From the NCBI GenBank assembly GCA_016719855.1, contig JADJYH010000009.1, positions 1 to 64,000 of the forward strand: a stretch of 64,000 nt of DNA, in the 5' to 3' direction. This DNA is from Saprospiraceae bacterium. GTDB taxonomy: Bacteria; Bacteroidota; Bacteroidia; Chitinophagales; Saprospiraceae. Both the position numbers and the translations under genes were made by a program. Shown here piece after piece: positions 58,679 through 64,000 of this stretch (within the stretch, counting starts at the first letter, position 1; every line of letters starts with the position of its first letter). The notes under the pieces were generated by a model. The model was given only the letters and a program-made list of their open reading frames with translations. It did not search any database and was not told where the DNA came from.

Positions 58679-61600
58679 TTATTGGTTTAAATTCTTCAAC
58701 ATTTCCCTTGAATGAACCCCCACCAGCACGGGTTTCTGGTACAGGATGTACGCCAAATCTGCCGAATTGCTGTTCCAGTTGATGTTGTGCGGATTGTCGC
58801 CCGGCGGGTTCGGTGCAATGGCACCTGCGGCATCAATCAGCGGCACGGCATCCCCCAAATTTTTCCATGACATGTTGTCCCATTTCAAATCGCTGGGGTT
58901 GGTCGTCAGCTCCTCGTCCAAACCAAAGCGTGGCTCGCCCGGCACTTCCTTGATGACGAAGAACCAGCCGAGTTGGTTTGCGGGAATGGTCGCACGTGCT
59001 TCGGCAGTTTCGGCGAGGTCGTCGTGCCCCTTCGCCTCCTCAATGGTCAGGTCGAAGCCGAGGAAAGTGATGTCGGGCTTCACCTCCGCCTTGTAGAGCG
59101 GGTAGAGGATGTTCGGGTCGTTCAATGCGAGGTTTTCGCCCGTTTCGTCAAAAAGGACGAGGTTGTTGAGGTGGTCAGGGTCGGTGTCCCACGTGGCCCG
59201 CATGGCGTACACGATGGTGTTTGGGTAGCGCTTCAACAAGTCGCCCCGAATGACAAGCACTAATTGTTCCTTGTCCCCGCCAGCCTCCCGGTGGTTGTGC
59301 GCACCAAGTTGGCTGCGGCTTCCCCAACGGTGGATTTCGGGGATGTCCTTCAGTTTTTCCTCCAATTGTTTGGCTGGCAAATTCTCCTTGTTGACGTAGC
59401 CATCCACGTCCCAGAACTGCCTGAAATAGCTGCCCCGCTGGTCGGTTGGATATTCCCGCCAGAGCAATTCCCTCGAAAATTCGTGGTTAAGGCCGACCAT
59501 GTACGACTCGATGAAGGGCTGGTTGGTGACCATCAGCGAGAGCGTGTTCGGCGGTATCAGGTTTAGGTTTGGCACGAAGAATTCCGTGGAAATATCCCGT
59601 AGCGGCTCGTACATCGGCTGCTTGAAATGCGGGTAGGCCATCACCTCCACGATGCGTTCCACCTCGAAAACAGGCGGTGGCACTGGCAAATTCGGCGGAG
59701 GACCCAGCGGCAAAAACGACGCATGGTCGTGGTAGCGCCGCACATAATCGGCATAGGCCACCTGACCTACTTGCAACTGGGGAACTACCCGTTTCGGGAT
59801 GGCAAACCCCGGCGAAATTGCTGTCATTACCTTCGAGTAGGCATTGCCAAAATCGAGCGCCGGGCGCGGTGGCAGCGGTGGTGCCACGACCTGGATTTCC
59901 CCATGAAATTCCTCCATCGCCTCCCTGAACTCCTTGGCCACCGGCGCTTCTTCAGCAAGATTGGGAGGCGTACCATCGGGGTTGGGTGGCACGGGCGTTG
60001 AGATGGTGGGCGGCTCGACTCCCTGCGGTTGCAAGTCGAAAGTCTTCCGAATCGGAATGTCCTTTACCGCCTCCGGTGTCATGTTTTCGGGGGTAAAGTT
60101 TTCCGCAATTTTTTCCAATTCCTTGGCCTGTTCTGGAGTTGGATTGCCGGTGGCACTGGTCCAGGCGGAACTGGGCCTGGTGGAACGGGAACTGTAGCTT
60201 CCACCGATTTCCAGAAAACATAGTAAAACCAAATCGCCAAAGCACCAATGGCAACGCAGAGAATGGAGACCCATGTAGTTTCATAAACCCACATCAACCA
60301 CATCAACAGCAGCAGCAAGGCGATGAGTAACATCAAAAGTATTTTTGCCAAAAACGATGGCTCAACTTGAGGTGGCGGTGGCAGCGGTGGTGTCGTGTCG
60401 GGCTTCAATCCCTCCGATACCGTACCCAACGTCGGTGTTTCCTTCGGCAAAACAAGGGGTGGGGCGGCGGTGATTTTGCCCTCGTTCCACTGCTGGATAA
60501 GTTGAGCGACGAGGTTGCCCCTATCGCCTTCGGGCATTAGGCGCTTGGCCATCAGGCTGTTCGGGCGGGTGATTTTTCGGAACCCACCGGAAGTGACAGC
60601 GGGCGTTAGGCGGCTGTTTTTTGTATAGTATTTTATAGTGAAGGGGCTGCCTTTTACCTTGGCGTGAACCGGGGCGGTGAGTTGAAAAATGCGCTCTGGC
60701 ACGTTGGCCTTGATGTGCTTGTCGTACACCATTTGTGTCACCCACATCGCCAGTTGGGTGTACTGGATTTTTCGGTTCAGTTCCAGCACGTCGCCGATTT
60801 GCTGCCACGCTTTGCGAACAAAGCCTTCCTGGTTTTTCTGCACCACGGCTGTGCCCATGCCGCCGACTGTCCGCCAGCGTGGGTCTTTGTTCAGGTCATT
60901 GACCCAACTGGCATCCGGTGCGGCGATGCTGAGTCGCTTCGCCATCGCATGCCATTGCCCGTAGAGCGGCGGAGCAATGGTCGGGTCGTCGGCAGGGGCA
61001 GCGCCACCTTCTTCGCTCAACTCAAATTGCAGGTTGATGATTGGCTCTACTTTTTCCTCAAAATCGCTGTCAGCGGAAAGCGGGATGGAGCGGGTAGTCG
61101 GTGCTTTCAGTGCGCCCTCAAGTCCCACCACGTCGAGCGGGTGGGTGATTCCTTTTTCCACATCGGTGAACTGGGTATGCACGTCGTTCACGCCAAATCC
61201 GGGCTGCTGCACGTCTAAGTTGCGAATGCCCACACGGGAGTCCATGTCACGTGGCACGAGCCTGCGCACCAGCGTTTCAAAATCGCCAGCCTCGCTGGTG
61301 CTGAAATACCATTCGTAATAAATGGGGAATTCCTGCTGCCCGTCCGCCCATGAAGACGCAGTGCCTGGCTCATTTTCAGCTATCGCAATGCCCAAGCCAG
61401 CCTTGCGCCCCACCTCGAAAGCAGGGACGACGAAGGCAAAATACCCTGTTTTTGGGTTCAAGGTGGCGTGGCGACACGAGGCGGGAAACCCCCTTGTCGG
61501 GATTGTTGCGCAGCACGTTTTCGAGTGTGCTGCGGTCGGCATCCGAAAAATCGTGGTCTTCGAGCGGGGCGTTGTTGACGAGGTCGTTGATGTGGACGTG

Positions 61601-62095
61601 CGCCCAAGCCCAGGTGCGGTCGGCGGCGGGCATGAAGTTTTGCACGTTGGCGCCACCTTTGAATTTGATGGAGGACAACGGACGACCCGGCGTGAGCACC
61701 CGTTCAAATTCACTTTCTTTCAAAACCATCAGCGCCAGCCACGGGCGCAGGCGGTGCCCAGCGGGCGGTTCCGGCGTGTAGCGCCACGGAAAATCTTCAT
61801 CGTAAAACTCGATGAAGGCCAGGTAGTTCGGCTCAAAGTCGGTGATCCAGTTGCGGGGTTCGGTGCGCACGACCATCTGCTGGTTGATGCCGATAATATC
61901 GCCTGGGCCGATAATCCGCACTTTTTGCGTCGCCGTTCCCGTGAGTTGGTGCTCGTTGCTGGCCTGCGACTTGCGGGTCTCGATGGTGAGCACGGCGTCC
62001 AATTCGGCACGTGGCGCAGCGCTTGCCGCCGCCTGCATCTGGTTGGCGATGCCCCGGCGCAGCCAAGGAAGGAAGGAATATCTCGCTATTGCCAT
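58679..62095 (-). CDS. Large conserved protein B of the four-gene operon, two membrane helices, frameshifted
   Basis: About 1,137 aa from MAIARYSFLPWLRRGIANQM. Motifs: YLAFIEFYDEDFPWRYTPEP, LRPWLALMVLKESEF, WAWAHVHINDLV, then (shift near 61480) KTGYFAFVVPAFEVGRKAGL, QQEFPIYYEWYFSTSEAGDF, ETLVRRLVPR, PPLYGQWHAMAKRL, WMAKRLMPEG-like end of the first half. Around residues 580-640 two hydrophobic helices (KILLMLLIALLLLLMWLMWV and ILCVAIGALAIWFYYVFW) are followed by a Pro/Gly repeat. After a shift near 60160: LDFGNAYSKVMTAISPG, LMVTNQPFIESYMVGLNHEF, SRELLWREYPTDQRGSYFRQ, FWD and VLVIRGDLLKRYPNTIVYAM. Unknown function. Confidence 0.7.
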
Positions 62096-62243
62096 GATGG
62101 TTTGTTCAAAATTTTTTACTTCAAGTTGCCAAGTCTGTGGCTTGGTTGATAAAGTTAATAAGGGTTTATGCGGTTGATTATCAACCCTTATCAACTTCAT
62201 CAACCCTTATCAACCCAACCACCTCATCTGCCACTTTCACCAC
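62096..62243. other. Operon gap with repeated ATCAACCCTTATCAAC
   Basis: ATCAACCCTTATCAAC occurs twice in tandem (about 62179-62212) and its complement, degenerate, at 62150-62170, giving a possible hairpin between genes A and B. Confidence 0.5.
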
Positions 62244-64000
62244 TCAATTCAACTGATACGCAGGCACAACCTGCAATTTCGATATCAACGCCGCATCCTG
62301 TGCCACCAGATTTGCCCTGGCCATGTTCGCTTCGGCTTCGGTCGCAAACACCAAGTCCTCGCCGTGCAATGCCAGCGTTTCTGTGTTGGCGACGACATAT
62401 TCCTCCTGCTTCACCTTCACATTTGGAGCGTCCAACACCGACGGGCGTTTTGGCTCAAAAGCGAGCGGCGATTTCGCCGTGGCGTTCATCCGCAAGAAGA
62501 CCGTGAACAATTCTGTGATGAATTTCCAGAACTTCACAGGCCGCTTTTCTGGAATGTAAATCAGCTCGTACACCACCTCCAAACCAGCAATGTAGCTCGC
62601 TTTCAACTGGTCGGAACCCTTGATACGCACCCCGCTGTCGAACTGGGCGAACGACTGGCTGCTCAGTTTTTGCGCATCGTTCATGTCGCTGTACGACGCT
62701 GGCGCAAACTGTTCCTTGAGCACGTCCAAGCGGTCTTGACCGAACGTTTCTGCGCCGAGTGCCAATGAATTTACCGTGAAAAAACGGTGCGTTTCGAGCG
62801 GAGCGTTCGTGCCAAACTTGTTGATGTCCATGTTCAGCGGTGCAATCTTCTGCGTTACCTCCAGGATCCCGAAGGGGTGCAGGATGAGCGTATCCGTTTG
62901 CTCCTCAGTTGGTATTTCCCGCATGACGACCATGAGGTTCGAGCCTGCTGGCAGTTCTGCCCGCCAGTTGCCCACTTTTTTGAAAGCTTCGAGCAAAGGG
63001 TCGAACACCTCCACGGGCGGCAGCGTCTGCTTGCGGTCTTCGCCGAAAGTGACATCGAAATGCACTGTGATGCTGATGCTGAAAAAGAAAAAGCTGATGG
63101 AAATTTCGCCTTCGCCGTAGGCATGCCAGGGCGACGGGCCTTCCAGCACGAAGCGCAGGCGGATGGAAAGCAGGTCTTCGCCAAAAATGCGAACCGCCAG
63201 CATCGCCCCAATTTCCACGATAAACTTGAACGGGTTGAACTGGATAAGCGCATCGAACGAAAGGTAGCCCTTGACGGAAGCTGGGCCAGCCTCCACGTAC
63301 AACGAGAGCTTGGCACCAAACTGCACCGTGTTGCTGGTGACGGCGAAATAGCACTCCACCCGCAGGTCTGGGTTGCCGTCGAAAATGACCAAACCGAGGC
63401 GGCGTAGGGCGGGCAGCCCCATCGGTGGCGGAGTGTACGAGGGGTGGAACCCTCCGATGGTAAACAGGAAATTGGCGTTGTCCCCCCAGTAAATCCGAAT
63501 GGCCATGTCGCCCGTGAGGGCGAAAGTCAGGATGCGGGAATTGAACAAAGAGGCATCCAGCGTGAACTCCTTTTTGTCAAAATCGAGCGTGGCGATGAAG
63601 TTGATTTGGATGTAAACGATGGCCGCCTCCTCGGTCGGTAGTGCGAGCCGCAACACGCCGAGCAGCGCCAATCGCACCGGACTCGGCACTTCGATGAGCA
63701 GCCCCAGTTCCACGCTGACCAGCGTGGGCGTCCCCCAACCCAGTTTGGCCATCGGCCCAAAAACGAACTGCCCCTCGTAGGGCGGGAAGATGCGCTTGAT
63801 GTCGGCGATGATGCGGTTTGCGTTGGCGACGATGTCGGTGGGGAACAGGATACTGTTGATGGAGCCGTCGTAAACGCCGAGACGCAGCGGTTCCAGTTCC
63901 ATCGTGCGGTTCAGGCCGAGCAGACCGCCCACGCCGTTGAGGGTGAAACCAAAGCCAAGTTGGATGGGCACAAACTCCGCCGTGATGATGATGAGCAGCG
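62244..64000 (-). CDS. Protein A of the four-gene operon: DUF6603-like, N-terminus outside window
   Basis: At least 585 aa, open through the right edge, so its start is outside. The sequence is dominated by amphipathic beta strands: LGFGFTLNGVGGLLGLNRTM, GPMAKLGWGTPTLVSVELGL, LLIEVPSPVRLALLGVLRLA, FTLDASLFNSRILTFALTGD, LFTIGGFHPSYTPPPMGLPA, ALIQFNPFKFIVEIGAMLAV and SPWHAYGEGEISISFFFF. GFGFTLNGVGGLLGLNR and GGFHPSYTPPP match what I remember of DUF6603 proteins, large and uncharacterised. The final ~180 residues are different, with a coiled region and no strands. It is the first visible gene of the operon in transcription order. Confidence 0.65.
   Translation of the reverse strand, partial: LLIIITAEFVPIQLGFGFTLNGVGGLLGLNRTMELEPLRLGVYDGSINSILFPTDIVANANRIIADIKRIFPPYEGQFVFGPMAKLGWGTPTLVSVELGLLIEVPSPVRLALLGVLRLALPTEEAAIVYIQINFIATLDFDKKEFTLDASLFNSRILTFALTGDMAIRIYWGDNANFLFTIGGFHPSYTPPPMGLPALRRLGLVIFDGNPDLRVECYFAVTSNTVQFGAKLSLYVEAGPASVKGYLSFDALIQFNPFKFIVEIGAMLAVRIFGEDLLSIRLRFVLEGPSPWHAYGEGEISISFFFFSISITVHFDVTFGEDRKQTLPPVEVFDPLLEAFKKVGNWRAELPAGSNLMVVMREIPTEEQTDTLILHPFGILEVTQKIAPLNMDINKFGTNAPLETHRFFTVNSLALGAETFGQDRLDVLKEQFAPASYSDMNDAQKLSSQSFAQFDSGVRIKGSDQLKASYIAGLEVVYELIYIPEKRPVKFWKFITELFTVFLRMNATAKSPLAFEPKRPSVLDAPNVKVKQEEYVVANTETLALHGEDLVFATEAEANMARANLVAQDAALISKLQVVPAYQLN

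Noticed and set aside
51939..64000. Contractile injection system or phage tail cluster
   Set aside because: No sheath, tube, baseplate, LysM or AAA+ protein motif was seen in any of the four proteins.

Overview
The window looks like the chromosome of a Bacteroidota bacterium, most likely a Saprospiria-type (Haliscomenobacter/Lewinella-like) environmental organism. Four large secreted proteins end in type IX secretion (T9SS) sorting domains. Several genes are preceded by the Bacteroidota -7 promoter element TAnnTTTG or close variants. Menaquinone is made by the futalosine route (mqnC). There is one tRNA gene, tRNA-Gly(CCC), and no rRNA or CRISPR.

A dominant property is that about half of the genes are broken by single-base frameshifts, many at homopolymers, so coordinates below are gene extents bridging the shifts. 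This looks mostly like consensus error in the assembly, but some loci (aquaporin remnant, LRR fragment, the BTRD1/M23 gene with internal stops) may be genuine pseudogenes.

Layout. 0-2 kb: bestrophin tail, DoxX-like protein, aquaporin stump, an attC-like repeat and a PAS/HisKA protein. 2.4-4.2 kb: secreted BTRD1-repeat/M23 peptidase. 4.3-7.75 kb: an AraC regulator followed by an AhpD-like protein, thioredoxin, DUF1348, PNPOx-like protein and deaminase, a plausible redox-stress unit. 7.8-11.4 kb: AsmA-like envelope protein. 12-15.2 kb: two T9SS propeller-type proteins. 15.2-24 kb: a decayed, repeat-rich accessory zone with a 242-bp duplication, two DUF4386 genes, a PD-(D/E)XK-like nuclease, a DUF3883 protein, a RAYT transposase with REP hairpins, and an orphan antitoxin. 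23.8-26 kb: radical SAM protein. 26-33 kb: lipoprotein, PIN toxin-antitoxin pair, ankyrin protein, giant T9SS protein. 33-39 kb: MFS exporter, small membrane proteins, hydrolase, IS200-type transposase and a three-gene toxin-antitoxin-SecB-like chaperone (TAC) locus. 39-51.7 kb: TolB-like amidohydrolase, AlbA_2 protein, second PIN toxin-antitoxin pair, DinB protein, mqnC, GH140-like enzyme, ICMT-like methyltransferase, LVIVD-repeat T9SS protein, tRNA-Gly.

51.9-64 kb: one long minus-strand operon of four very large proteins (about 590, 1,620, 1,140 and >585 aa), tightly coupled and without enzymatic or structural motifs I can name beyond a probable DUF6603 relationship for the last. It runs off the right edge and is the best candidate for an undescribed system. 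The SecB-type TAC locus and a family of terminal-inverted-repeat elements that appear to carry outward-facing promoters are the other notable finds.
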